Source: Ophiothrix spiculata (taxonomy: Eukaryota > Echinodermata > Ophiuroidea > Amphilepidida > Ophiotrichidae). Taken from it: a DNA stretch of 31,946 nt. The stretch's first letter is position 1, and each line of letters starts with the position of its first letter. The stretch lies in assembly GCA_000969725.1 (NCBI GenBank), contig JXSR01S010058.1. One strand, given 5' to 3'. The position numbers were made by a program, and so were the translations under genes. This document shows positions 1 to 10,044 of this stretch, in pieces. A model generated the notes under the pieces. The model saw only the letters and a list, made by a program, of their open reading frames with translations. It searched no databases and had not been told where the DNA came from.

Positions 1-1086
1 AAAAAATCTAGCGACCGAGTTGTCCTGGTATTCTCCCGGTATATACCCGGGAAATGAAAATTAAATTGCTCATTAAAAGCTCATTTGCATAGGCTCTGCT
101 GCCTGACTGTAGGTGTTTTACTTTTGCTTTTGCTGATGTTAATACAAAAGGATGAGATTATCTATACTAGTATTGACTTCAGTAAATAGAATAAGTAATG
201 GGTTAACAAAATATCTTACAAAAGATAACAAAATACATCGTTATGCATTTACAACACATTTGAACTAGCCTAATCATTGCTAATGTACCTTTTCGAAATC
301 TCCACCTTTCATAGTGCCATTCTGTTGATCATACAAGTGCTTCCTTGATTACACGCAGCAAATCAAACATCATTTACAACATCTGTGTGTATTCCTGTTT
401 TCCTATCAAAACAAAAACTTCCTCCACCCACCTACATTATAAAATGTCCATTATTTTCACTCCAGCATCCACCAAGGAATAGTAAAAGTAAAACAAGATA
501 TCTAAACAAATCAATGCTCAAAAAGGATGCAACTCTTTTGTTTTTATTTTAACTAAAGGTCTTTTAGCACTAAGCCCTTCACAAGTTCTTGACACAAAAC
601 TAACATCCTGGGATATGAACTTTAAGTGTTTGTCATGGTAAACTGAATACACAAATGTGTCCTTACCATTAATTTGTGCATCTTCTTAACTCACTTAGAT
701 TCCACAAGGGTGATACAAGAATGAAGTTTCATTCTAGCTTTAAAAAATTATTCTGCACAATTATTTGTTTCGGATCATTTTAGATCATCAAGTCCAATTC
801 TGCTGAGGAAGGTTAGGTTACAATTTTGTCCCAAGTAATTTCAATATTGTAATCAGAAATGCAGTACATTATCCTTGGGATGTATATTCATGAACCATTA
901 TAGGCATTTTAAGTAATTGGTGTTGTAAACTATTATTGGGACAATTTTTAGTGGCAGCTGAATGATGAATTTCTGAAATGAGAGAACAAAATGCAATGAC
1001 TTGATTTCTAATGGTTTCTGATTGGTCCTTTTTAGCATTCAAAATTTTGTCAACAATTGAGATATCGGCATTATGGTATATATGTG
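1..1086. other. AT-rich non-coding stretch
   Basis: I see no convincing exon, RNA gene or complete transposon here. The sequence is AT-rich with short poly-A and poly-T runs. A small GC-rich palindromic word (CCCGGTATATACCCGGG, about positions 35-51) lies near the left edge. Probably intron or intergenic DNA. Confidence 0.5.
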
Positions 1087-1233
1087 CAGCCGCGGATCCA
1101 GGGGGTTGGCGGAAGGGGCGGGCGCCCCCTGTAAAATTGGCAAAATCAGCCCAATTTTGGTCATTTTTTGGTTATACAAGCTGAAAAACACACTCTCCTC
1201 CCCCATAAAATTCAGATCCTAGATCCGCAACTG
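1087..1233. mobile_element. Short GC-rich TIR element (MITE), about 147 bp
   Basis: The ends are inverted repeats: CAGCCGCGGATCCAGG at 1087-1102 and, on the other strand, CAGTTGCGGATCTAGG at 1218-1233, with three C/T differences. The sequence ATGTG (extendable to ATGTGCA if the element starts two bases later) flanks both sides, at 1082-1086 and 1234-1238, as a target-site duplication would. The interior is GC-rich (GGGCGGGCGCCCCC) in AT-rich surroundings. It has no coding capacity. A 5-7 bp duplication does not settle the superfamily; hAT-like is possible. Confidence 0.7.
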
Positions 1234-1240
1234 ATGTGCA

Positions 1241-3168
1241 CCCTATTTTGACTAGACTAATTTGACAACTTCACAAAATTATTTCAATCTTCTAATTTTT
1301 GGTATTTTTATATTGGAAAAAAATCGAAGTTTTGGCAGATCACAAGCAAATGCATTATACCCTAGGCAGAATAAGATCCTCTACTGCCTTTATTTTCTAT
1401 CATTAAAGTGATGCTCTATAAGAAGCTAAAATGGTTTATATTTTGCATTGATCTCTATGGGAAAATAAGCTGCCATCTTGGTTGGTATGGTGGGTGAAAT
1501 GTTTTAGCAATTTGGCAAAAACTTCTTTTTGATGTAACTTTGAATTCCTTTTTTTGAAAATATTTTCAATTTCAACATTTTATGAAATAGCCTACATAAG
1601 AGTACATGTAATTCCCCAACAACACAAATTGTAACATGCAGCCATTAATGGATGCAGCCATCTTCATCATGATGTGCATCATCTGCACTGCCAATCACTA
1701 CCATGACAACACATCTGTGGAGCAATCACACAGTCTCTTCCACAACTGTTCTCTCATAATCATGTGAATTGTGCATGGCTACTCTCGGTTCTATATTGCT
1801 ATAATCACTGCACGTCAGTATGGCCGTATATCGGTAGACTGGTGATAATAGCATATTCAACGTATAATTTCAGGATGAATTGACAAGGATTACCAGGATT
1901 GGAAACGAGACCTACTTAAGACAGTGTTTTGACCTGTGCATATGGTTGATCAATGATGGGAAATAGGACGCAGGTGATGGCATCGAGATAAACAATAGAC
2001 GAAATATTACAAAGTAGAGCAAATTAGTAAATAGCATGGCCGTCAGATTTTATAAAACAAGTTGATATAAAATTAAAAGTATTGATTCACATCTCATTGT
2101 TGGAAACTTAGTTGGCTTGAAAAAGCGAACCTCTGACTTTTTTGTTACAATACATGAAAATAGAAAATCTTTTTTCAAACAATTTACTGATATTTATGTT
2201 AACTTGTGGCCGACTAATGTGTTTTTAGTAGTACAGAGATGAGTCTGAATGTTCTGACCTTTATTTTAACATGTTTAATGGACATACTAATACGCTTAAA
2301 TTCATAAAAAGTTTTTACTGGCATCAAAATCATCTAATTATCTATCGAGAGTACACCATCCTCTAATCCCTAGAAGGCATCATGCATTCAGAAGCATAAA
2401 CAGCTCAATGAACTTCAGTCCTGGCAGATGAGGTTGAGGATGGATGTAGCTGACATGTACAAAGTCTAGTTTCTATTTGAGAGACATTCAAACAAACATG
2501 TCTCTTAGTTACTTGCAATTGTAAACAAGTGTCAGTTGCTCATGCGAGCAGAGAGAGATTGTTCAGTTTAATGTCCTTTATTGAAAATACCAATTCAAAT
2601 AAAAGCATAAGTAATGGGCCCCATTTTATATAAGGGAAATGGTTTTATAGCTAAATATTTTACAGTAAAACTATTGACTTTTTTCATTACATTTCATATA
2701 ATATAATTTTTCATGATTCATCATGTACTTTTCTTCATAACTAATTGCTGAGTATAAAACTGTGTACTAATTAGCAATAAAGTACAGAAATTATGTTATC
2801 ATTGCTTTTTTTTTTCCATTTCAGCATTTTTCTGATCATATTGTGGTAGATCATGATGACAATTTGACATGAATTGGTTCACGCTAGTCTAACTCTCGGC
2901 CAAATCAATGTTATATTGGCTATTTTCACACCTTGCACCAGACATGCCTGGTTCGATTCCTGGCTTCAGTAAAATAGATTAACAGTGAGCCCTCACAAAG
3001 AGACAGAGATGAAGCTGTCTGCTTCAAATGCTAAACATTAGAAATTAGCATAAGTCATTTTCAGTCTCTTATTCTAGAAACTGACAAGTAGTTTCATGTA
3101 ACTCTTTTTAGGTCGGTCTAGTTAAATTGAAAAAGTTATAATTTTCCAGAAATTGTTGGGACTACTTG
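1241..3168. other. AT-rich non-coding stretch with one tRNA-like B box
   Basis: Mostly low-complexity AT-rich sequence. A patch of higher GC at about 1630-1990 holds an open run of 43 codons (1636-1767), which is not enough to call a gene. Nothing else beyond the Pol III B-box fragment listed separately is supportable. Confidence 0.45.
2900..2975 (+). repeat. tRNA-derived SINE fragment (B box only)
   Basis: GGTTCGATTCC at 2950-2960 matches the Pol III internal B-box consensus GGTTCRANNCC exactly. It sits in a T-arm-like context: CCTGG, a 7-nt loop TTCGATT, then CCTGG, giving four of five stem pairs. No clear A box, acceptor stem or anticodon arm can be folded, so this is not a functional tRNA. 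A decayed tRNA-derived SINE head is the simplest reading. Confidence 0.35.
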
Positions 3169-3235
3169 TTAACCTTTTCCTGTCGTAGGGCGTATGGGGT
3201 ACGCCCTAAATCACTGCCAGCTCAGACGTAGTATA

Positions 3236-3400
3236 CAAATATATACCGACTTGAAGATCTCTGGTTAAAACTATGAGCCTGAAGTGACTAAAATTGCTAT
3301 TTTACTGAGGGGGCGCAGCCCCGAAGTAAAATAGCAAAATTTTAGTCACTGAAGGATCATAGTTTTAATCCAGAAATCTGAAAAAGTCGGTATATATTTG
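3236..3400. mobile_element. Foldback element, 165 bp, nearly full-length palindrome
   Basis: The outer arms are a perfect 17-bp inverted repeat, CAAATATATACCGACTT at 3236-3252 against its complement at 3384-3400. Pairing continues inward with few mismatches through the segments around 3270-3306 and 3326-3365, to a GC-rich centre (GGGGGCGCAGCCCC) at about 3309-3322. Such a sequence would extrude as one long hairpin. It has no coding capacity and is best read as a MITE or snapback element. Confidence 0.8.
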
Positions 3401-3403
3401 TTT

Positions 3404-3826
3404 TATATACCGCATTAATAAATTTCTGATTTCGGTAATTTTCATGCGCTAAAAAAATCTAATTTAGTAAAGTTAAAAATTTGAAAAAAATGCACTCACA
3501 CAATGCTTACAAGGAATGCGTGCGTAGGAAAGTGCGCGCAATTGCTTGCGCGTACAAGTTTGATGAGTGCGTAATTTCGTGCGTGAAAGTTGCTTCGCGT
3601 ATAAGGTAAATGTAGTAAGCGTTATATAGTATATCCGAAAGTGCTAAATAGTACTTTCAAAAGTACTATTTAGCGCCATATAGTACTTTCAAAAGTACTA
3701 TTTAGCGCCATATAGTACTTTCAAAAGTACTATTTAGGGCTTTCATCAATCTGGTTAAAGCTATTTGAAGTCATGTGATCGGGTTTTATCCAATCAACTC
3801 TGTTAAATTTATTAATGCGGTATATA
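3404..3826. mobile_element. TIR element (MITE), 423 bp, perfect 22-bp ends
   Basis: TATATACCGCATTAATAAAT (start of the left repeat, 3404-3425) is matched in inverse orientation at 3805-3826, 22 of 22 bases. The neighbouring foldback at 3236-3400 also has TATATACCG in its arms, so the two may be related or one may have jumped next to the other. The terminal TATA makes a TA target duplication possible but not provable here. The interior holds a GC-richer part (3500-3600) and three palindromic tandem repeats. Confidence 0.75.
3649..3738. repeat. Tandem repeat of a 32-bp palindromic unit, about 3 copies
   Basis: Units start at 3649, 3681 and 3713, giving an exact 32-bp period. Each unit contains AGTACTTTCAAAAGTACT, whose AGTACTTT and AAAGTACT halves are inverted repeats, followed by ATTTAGCGCCATAT. 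The copies are essentially identical, and the last diverges at its 3' end (TTTAGGGC). The array lies inside the 423-bp TIR element. Confidence 0.9.
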
Positions 3827-4048
3827 ATACGTCCTAACTAACACTGAAGTATAACTATTTTCACTGCCTCTTACCTTCCAAAACACTATCACAGGTAATG
3901 TATACAGTTCATAACGGTCTATTGTGTTGATGTTTGATTGAATTATGTAGAATATTTCTAAAGATAAATTTAATTTACTTTAGAAGTCAGTTTACAGTAA
4001 AATGCCTTCAGCCTGGGTGGAAAAAGTGGTCTGACTGAAAAGGGTTAA

Positions 4049-6115
4049 ATAAGACCTCATTTTATAAATGCTTCCGACTAGCAAAGCAAGTTCCAAAATA
4101 AAATAAACACGATTGAAATAAAACCATTTATCATCATACAGATGATTTGATACAGGTAATGTGAATCGAAACGACTCCAAAAATAGGGCAATGTGACAAT
4201 CTGACACCAAACATTACACCGATATTACGCTTTTGGGTTTTGTTTTCTCTTGTTATACAATCACTCATCTCTTCTGGATTCTCATGTTTCACTTAATTGC
4301 CTTTGATCCAATTTCATCAAATCTGTATCTGATGATCACACAAAACAAACATCACATCTGATCATTTCGTTCCAGAAAATACAGCAAAGAAAGAAATATT
4401 TCCAGTTTTGAAATTTTTGCAAATGCTGCTTTTAGTCTTTTCTCTATGACATAAAAATTTACTATTTGGCATAAGTTTGCTACAAAAATCAACAAATTAT
4501 ATACAATAGCTGCATTTAATTTCACAATTTCAGATCTTGAACAAAATTGGCAAAAATTGAAATGCTGTGAATAATTCTGGCCTTAAAGTAGTCTTTTGCA
4601 AAAACTCTAATGGTTCGAAATGATTACTTTGTCATCTGTCAGTAAAGAATTTATAAAAGACTAAGAGCTGCTTGCTTTCAGAAATGCTGTAGTGTTGAAG
4701 TGTTTCTATAAATAAAATTGATCATTAATGATGGCACCAGCATGATCAGTCACTTCATGTCTTATAAATATACATGGACTTGATGTTCGTGTGGAGTCTT
4801 CATGCCACATTTCTGGCATTCGTCGCAGCAATGAGGCCTACTTCATCTTTCACATTGAACAGGTCAATTCAATACATCCCTGATGTCCATTCTTTTCTCA
4901 AGAAAAGAATATTTCAAAAATCATCTCAGATGGATGTTTAATTAAACAAACTCACAGGATTGAATCCTCTAATACCTACAATGCAAGCACAGATATTTAT
5001 ACTGAGGGCGTTTTGACAGAAATATGAACTTTAACTACGGGCACTGCTTTAACATTCCCGTATGTTAAATTCATGTTCAGTCAATACATAGGATATAAAT
5101 TAGAATTACTGCAATTAATTTTGATTGTTAATGTGCATGCTTTCAGTCAAATAGACGCCAACTGACTGCACTTCTACCACATTCCATTGTTGTACAGCAG
5201 ATGTCAGTTCCAGTGAGATCCCTACTATCAATCATGATGACTATGAATGACACCTAGTTCTGATAAATCAATAGCGTAATTCAACTGTGCATTTATATGA
5301 CACTACAAATAAAAACATATTAAAACAACTGAATATTTTAGGTCAATGCTGATTAACAAATATAATTGTTTTTAATCTATGAAAAAAACCAACAATTTCC
5401 CCTTTAATTAATTCACTTGAAAATTTGATTGATAAAAGCGGGCTCACACTGAATAGGGGAAACCAGAAGCAACGTTAAGCTGCAAATGATACTTTTCCTT
5501 TGTAGTTGTTGTCCAGTTTTATGATGTCAACAACCACTGATGAAATCACAATGGCAAGGAATGGAGTTGCAATGAAGTACATTAATAAAGTACAATCACA
5601 GTAAGAATAATTTGTAAACACTAAACATAATTAAATCATAAACCAAAACATAATTTATTGATAAAAAAGTAGAACAGAAGGTTAAAATCTTCTGTGATTT
5701 AATGTCAAAGTTTAAAATGCTAGTAAACAGAACCTAAAATTATTGAAAAAACAACCCTGTTAAATATTTAATTGTTAATCAATAGATATGTTCCCAGCTG
5801 CAGTTGAAACTTTTGGCAGATGTTTCTTTTTGTTTTGTTTTTGATGTGTCATGTTGTCATGGTTACAACACAAATAAAAACAACAAAGATAATACAATTA
5901 TTAATATTATAATCTCTCACAAACACAATTATATTAAGATCTGGCTCATTTAGTTTTCCTTCGAATAAAACTGTGTGGTAAACGTGAAATCACACACAAT
6001 ATTTTGTGATGAAAAAATAAAACTTTAAATTCCATGATTTTTCTTTCTACATGTATAATATTCAGAGTACTATATTATGTGCTAAGTATCAAAAAGGCAA
6101 TTATCCACAATCCAC
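4049..6115. other. AT-rich non-coding stretch
   Basis: About 2 kb with no supportable gene or complete repeat. It is dominated by A and T runs. Short open frames on both strands are no longer than expected by chance at this base composition. Confidence 0.45.
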
Positions 6116-6118
6116 AAT

Positions 6119-6163
6119 CCACACTCCACAGTCTCATCTCACCACACTCCACAGTCTCATCTC
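6119..6163. repeat. Two-copy 23-bp tandem repeat
   Basis: ACACTCCACAGTCTCATCTC occurs at 6121-6140 and again at 6144-6163, a 23-bp period. It is preceded by shorter TCCACAA iterations from about 6104. It is a small minisatellite in otherwise unremarkable DNA. Confidence 0.85.
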
Positions 6164-6332
6164 AAGGAACTCCTATCAATCAAAAATTCAAATTTACAGA
6201 CACAAAATATTTTAAAGTTACCGTAAACAAGGCCAGATCAAGGGGAGGGCATAGGCCCCTATCTAGACTCATCTATCAGTTGCCAAAGACATCAATGTTT
6301 TTAAAATGAAAATTGTGATTAATTTGAAATAT

Positions 6333-6385
6333 TTATTTTTCAAAATAAATATTATGAAATATTTATTTTTCAAAATATTTTTTTT
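6333..6385. repeat. AT-rich short tandem and palindromic repeat
   Basis: GAAATATTTATTTTTCAAAA occurs twice, about 30 bp apart, and each copy is itself partly self-complementary (TTTGAAA/TTTTCAAA). This is low-complexity expansion with no coding potential. Confidence 0.7.
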
Positions 6386-6523
6386 CAGGCTTTTCTCTTG
6401 ATCATTTTTGTTTTGACATATCTTCTTACAACACCCACCAATTGTTCCAAAAATCCTGGATCTGGTCCTACTGAATGTTAATATCAATCAAGCAGATGTC
6501 ATCTGTGCCCTTCACCACTTCAC

Positions 6524-6637
6524 CTGAACTACCAAGTTTCTTCAAAATAATTTGGTTTCCATTAACCAAGTTCAAGGGTCCCATATTGTGAATTGTCATT
6601 TTTGATGACAGATATTCAACAAAAACAATCATTGAAA
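6524..6637 (-). CDS. Weak candidate internal exon (38 codons), unrecognised
   Basis: On the minus strand a frame stays open from an acceptor-like ACATGTCAG (exon begins at 6637) to a donor-like TTCAG/GTGAAG (exon ends at 6524). The exon would be 114 nt with phase 1 at both ends. The translation includes MGPLNLVNGNQIILKKLGSS, which reads like ordinary globular protein, but I do not recognise a family. The pyrimidine tract is weak. Open runs of this length are common by chance at this AT content, and the frame stops soon after the proposed donor (TAG at about 6478). It is listed only because it has the same strand and phase as the stronger exon at 28074-28250. Confidence 0.18.
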
Positions 6638-7110
6638 CTGACATGTAAAGAATAAACTAAACTGATTTTAATTATCATAATGGATATTTTATGGCTGTTA
6701 ATGAATAGATGTATTTGTCAGATAATTAAACTCTGACATTACTAATTGTCTTGTCTCCTTCAATCTGTAAGCCATGAGTGAACTTTGGTATCAACACAGT
6801 TATTTGTTTGCTGTCTTTCATCTGCAGGGAAATAAAGTAAAAGCTTTAGCTTTGAAGGCTCTTCTGTTTGCAAGAGACAATTTTGCTTGATCACACAAGA
6901 TAGTTAGTTGACAACTTTTCTGATCACACAGCCTATAGACTGATGATCTTGATCAGATTTTGGGATAATCTTTAATCAGGCTTTATATAAGAAATATGTA
7001 GGGCCCTATCTAGTGCAAAAAGGGCATATTGTACTTCGATGATTAAAGACAAGATAGCATAAATGGAGTTAATTATGATTAATAAATGTATGAACATTCA
7101 TGATTAAAGA

Positions 7111-7121
7111 GGGGGGGGGGG
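7111..7121. repeat. Poly-G homopolymer, 11 bp
   Basis: Eleven consecutive G, preceded by AAAGA and followed by TGGTTG. It is a simple mononucleotide run, isolated in AT-rich DNA. Confidence 0.9.
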
Positions 7122-7309
7122 TGGTTGTCTTTTATTCCATGAGAAACATTTGAGATATTTAGCCCAGGCTATTATATGATTTTACTTCAAATTCTTATTA
7201 CCAAATACCCTAGTATCTTCTTCCATACATTAACATTATCATTTAACCATGAGACTTTTTTCACACTTCCTGACTAAAAACTACCTTATTTGAAAGTTGC
7301 ATGTCTAAA

Positions 7310-7385
7310 ATGAGTGGTTTCCCCTGGATTTGAACCTGGGACATCTTGCTAGCACTCTGGTTCAGTTTGGCAGCACCTCCATGAT
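7310..7385 (-). repeat. tRNA-like Pol III fragment, probably a SINE head
   Basis: On the minus strand GGTTCAAATCC (complement of 7326-7336) matches the B-box consensus exactly. It sits in a T-arm-like context (CCAGG, TTCAAAT, CCAGG) with four of five pairs. An A-box-like stretch (TGCCAAACTG) lies at the expected upstream distance but is imperfect. No cloverleaf closes, so it is tRNA-derived rather than a tRNA gene. Confidence 0.35.
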
Positions 7386-7616
7386 TACCTATAGGTAATT
7401 CCATTCTATGATGTATTTGGACCTAAAATTGATTATTTTCCTCTTCAAAATGGCTAATGTTATTCTATGTAAAGTCATTATAAATGTCAATTACAATTCG
7501 CAGTATTATCATCTCTTTTATGCTCATAAAATAATAAATGATCAAACTTCAACTTTTGAACTTCCTATTCAAATTGTACACAGTATGTCTGAGAAGTTCA
7601 AGCTTTAATGATAGAC

Positions 7617-7766
7617 CTTGCCTATCATGAGAAAGACCAAAATAGATTGAGGACACACAGAGGGCTGTCTGCTGGAGGATAATGGGCATACCAAAGATAC
7701 CATGTAGGCCATCGTAAGCACACACCACTAAATCAACAGAGCAAATGGTAAAGATGGCAATTGTCA
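7617..7766 (-). CDS. Candidate internal exon (50 codons), hydrophobic, unrecognised
   Basis: The minus strand between GCATGCAG (acceptor side, exon starts at 7766) and CAAG/GTCTAT (donor side, exon ends at 7617) is open for exactly 150 nt with phase 1 at both ends. The translation starts with TIAIFTICSVDLVVCAYDGL and continues with GIFGMPIILQQTALCVSSIY. These are two hydrophobic stretches that could be membrane segments. Codon use is less AT-skewed than the surroundings. Against it: the donor (GTCTAT) is poor, there is no good pyrimidine tract, and I recognise no family. It could be chance or a decayed repeat. Confidence 0.25.
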
Positions 7767-7910
7767 CTGCATGCGAATTTCTGTGAATTTCATACGGATA
7801 AAGATTTCAAACGGTTCAAAGGCTTCTGATTAAGCAGTTTTACAATACATGTACGAATGACATTCAAAAATGGAAAATCAACATCAATAGTAAACATTGT
7901 CTAAAACTTA

Positions 7911-8177
7911 TTATATAACTCATACAAAGATTCTAGTCATTTGATTGGTTGAAGGATGTTCATCATTTTTTCCATTTACAACTCTTCGACAAGAGTGCAT
8001 TTTTTATTTTCCATTGCACTCGGCCCATGCAATGGAAAATAAAAAAGCACTCTGGTTTTAGTGTGCTCACTGTCATGCTGTATATCATTCATTGTAAATA
8101 AAATTCAGAACATCGTTGTATCTTTGAACAATATAATACAATGCAAGAATACAAGAATATTTGTATGAGTTATATAA
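7911..8177. mobile_element. Foldback TIR element, 267 bp, with a central perfect hairpin
   Basis: The ends are perfect 18-bp inverted repeats: TTATATAACTCATACAAA at 7911-7928 and its complement at 8160-8177. In the interior, 7992-8053 forms a second strong hairpin (AGAGTGC, then TTTTTATTTTCCATTGCA, closed by the complement), with a 9-base loop ACTCGGCCC-type centre. The element is non-coding. It abuts a second foldback at 8179-8340. Confidence 0.8.
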
Positions 8178-8178
8178 A

Positions 8179-8340
8179 ACAAATAATGAATGTTTCAATT
8201 CGTGCAATGGAGAGAATATTCTCATTCGATGAAAGATGAAATGTCCCATTTAACTCGGCTTCGCCTCGTTAAATGGAACATTTCATCTTTCATCTCATGA
8301 GAATATTCTTCCCATTGCACTCATAACATTCATTATTTGT
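8179..8340. mobile_element. Foldback element, 162 bp, almost complete palindrome
   Basis: ACAAATAATGAATGTT at 8179-8194 pairs with AACATTCATTATTTGT at 8325-8340. Inward, GTGCAATGG, AGAATATTCTCAT, GATGAAAGATGAAATGT and CCATTTAA all pair in order with their complements, broken only by 1-7 base bulges. The centre is CTCGGCTTCGCCTCG. It has no coding capacity. It is directly adjacent (1 bp) to the 7911-8177 element and may be half of a larger composite. Confidence 0.85.
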
Positions 8341-8563
8341 ATACTATCGATCAGTGATCACTGAGACATTTTTAATACATAAACAACTTCTTTTTCTAAC
8401 AAAAAGTAGAACTTGTAAAGTATGAGTCTCGTATAATTTTATAACAGAAAATAACATATCTATATCTTCTTGGTTATTATTATCGCCCCTGATCTATACG
8501 GAAAGGCCTAATGTATATTTTTATATACACTTGGTGAATCAAAAGATCAGGTCTACGTAGAAG

Positions 8564-8910
8564 CCCGGGAGCGGGGCACTCAACTTTGAAAGTGGTAGGT
8601 ATGTCAGACGCGAAGCACATAAATGGGGGTCAGGTGAACTGATTTCCTGTAAAAAATTGGACCTTTGAAACCTATATTTGGGGGTCTAGTGAACTGAAAT
8701 TTTGCCCAAAAATAGCCTCCTTAGCAGACAATTTTTGCATTTCCGGAGCAATTTTGGCAGTTGGAGCTAAAATGTTGTAGTTTCCCTCAAAAACGGGGTC
8801 AAAAGAACTGAATCATCCTGAAAATGGTGATCTAGCGAGCGGCCTAATAAAAGGGAGTCTTGACCGCTGGACATATATATCCTGCCCACATATGTGAGTG
8901 CCCCCCAGGG
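8564..8910. mobile_element. GC-ended MITE, 347 bp, inserted only in duplication copy 1
   Basis: The left end CCCGGGAGCGGGGCACTCA and the right end TGAGTGCCCCCCAGGG are inverted repeats. Both sides are flanked by GTAGAAG (8557-8563 and 8911-8917), a 6-7 bp target-site duplication. The paralogous position in copy 2 (about 14011-14025, TCTAGAAACAAAAT) has a single TAGAA-like target and no element. Inside, a degenerate motif (GGGGTCA..TGAACTGA) recurs near 8625, 8680 and 8793 at multiples of about 56 bp. Confidence 0.8.
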
Positions 8911-9224
8911 GTAGAAGCAAAACATGATGTGTGCTCTATCAGAATTTGAGAGTAATTTAGAAACACTTGCAAGGTTGGCTTATAACAAACACAAACTTCT
9001 GAGATGGAGATGTAGAGATAGACCTTGACATTAAGACATTGGTTGCCAAGATGCTCATCTCATTCTACTTTGAAGTTGAGGAACAGCAACAAAAGGACAT
9101 ACCATCACGACATCTTTAATTGAACAAACAGATCATGTTGATACTGATAGCAATTAATAAATGACAAATGTCAGACAGTATATATGCCTACTGTTTACAA
9201 TTTTCAAAAGTAACCTTTTCAGGT

Positions 9225-9497
9225 GAGTAAGATAAGATATCGATCGTTCCGCGTTCGAGTCCAGCTGGGGGCTGAGTGTGCGAAAACTGTATATTCTATG
9301 AGGGTGTGAATTGCTCAAGCTAGGGTTGCGCCAATATGTAGGCCGCAGTAAGCCCTTTGGCCCCAGGGAGTCCAGGTAGTGATTTAACCCAATGATTAGA
9401 ACTGCTCTGTAAAGTGTGCTGAGGCCGTGTGGATTACAAGTCAGGGGGACGGCGTAGTGCACTATAAATCACCTGCAATTTATTTATTTTTATTTGA
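9225..9497 (+). mobile_element. tRNA-derived SINE (5'-truncated), copy 1 only
   Basis: A Pol III B-box-like word (GCGTTCGAGTCC, 9251-9262) near the left side is followed by about 190 bp of GC-richer body. It ends in the tail AGTGCACTATAAATCACCTG followed by TTTATTTATTTTTATTT (to about 9496). The head upstream of the B box is short, so the A box appears lost. The tail resembles the 3' end of the LINE fragment at 31180-31482, as expected if the SINE borrows that LINE's machinery. Copy 2 has different sequence at this point (14300-14385), so no clean empty site is available. The long open frame across it is incidental. Confidence 0.65.
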
Positions 9498-9704
9498 GTA
9501 TTATGCCTCCAGTCTAAATTTCTCTAATCTAAATGAAGCACAAATCAAAAATGTATATTAATGACAATTTTTTATCTCTAATCTAATTGCTCTTTGCAGA
9601 GAATAAAATATGGACTCAAAAAGAAGAGGGAAGGCCTGTCACATTCAGGACATCAGTAGTTTTCATTACTTTAAATGCATTTCAATCATGCATTATTGAT
9701 TTAA

Positions 9705-10044
9705 AGGTCTATCTTAGCATGTGTGTAATTTAGTTTTAACTGATTAAACTTGACCTCTGAAATACATATTATGAAATTTTAACCTTCATTTGCTTCTTGT
9801 TTTCTCTTGAGAGGCAAAAGAAAATACGCAACCCTGGGGATGAGGCTGTTATGAAAATACAAAAGAAATAGAAAATAGGTATACCAATAATTTTACATTT
9901 TATGCTATATCTCCAAAAGTATAAAGAATTTGGAGGCCAAATTTTGGATTTAGAATCAGAAAAATATGGGCTTTGATATGGTATCAAATATATACTACTT
10001 CCGGTTGAGCCCAGGGGGTTAGAATGTGATCGGAACCTACACCT
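9705..10044. mobile_element. TTAA-target non-autonomous DNA transposon, 340 bp (piggyBac-like)
   Basis: TTAA at 9701-9704 and again at 10045-10048 flank an insert that begins AGGTCTATC and ends CCTACACCT, with very short inverted ends (AGGT/ACCT). Copy 2 of the duplication has the uninterrupted site at 14551-14560 (GATTTAACAT), with TTAA present once. The insertion therefore created an exact TTAA duplication, which is the piggyBac hallmark. The interior has no transposase. Confidence 0.8.

Larger units (their letters stand above)
3169..4048. mobile_element. Composite TTAA-flanked element containing nested palindromic insertions
   Basis: TTAA at 3169-3172 is followed by CCTTTTCCTGTC. The right end reads GACTGAAAAGGG followed by TTAA at 4045-4048. 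The ends are imperfect inverted repeats (CC(C)TTTTC.GTC) abutting TTAA, the arrangement expected of piggyBac-type elements. A perfect 7-bp hairpin (GGGCGTA/TACGCCC, 3188-3206) lies just inside the left end. The interior carries a foldback (3236-3400) and a 22-bp-TIR element (3404-3826), so the outer element appears to have been a landing site. It encodes no transposase. Confidence 0.5.

Noticed and set aside
1636..1767. 43-codon plus-strand open run in a GC-richer patch
   Set aside because: The residues are a Met/Ile/His-rich string with no domain signature, and no flanking splice or transcription signals are evident.
3649..3738. Regularly spaced palindromic repeats considered as a CRISPR array
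   Set aside because: The unit is 32 bp with no variable spacers; it is a simple tandem repeat inside a transposon in eukaryotic DNA.
4815..4885. Minus-strand open run reading NVKDEVGLIAATNARNVA
   Set aside because: Only about 20 codons between stops, with no splice sites that would frame it.
6229..6476. Possible TIR element with CAGATC-type ends
   Set aside because: The two end words (GGCCAGATCAAGG and, inverted, GGACCAGATCCAGG) match only over about 12 bp with indels, and no target duplication is visible.
9154..9462. 102-codon minus-strand open frame
   Set aside because: It lies almost wholly on the antisense strand of the tRNA-derived SINE body; the GC-richer SINE simply contains fewer stops.
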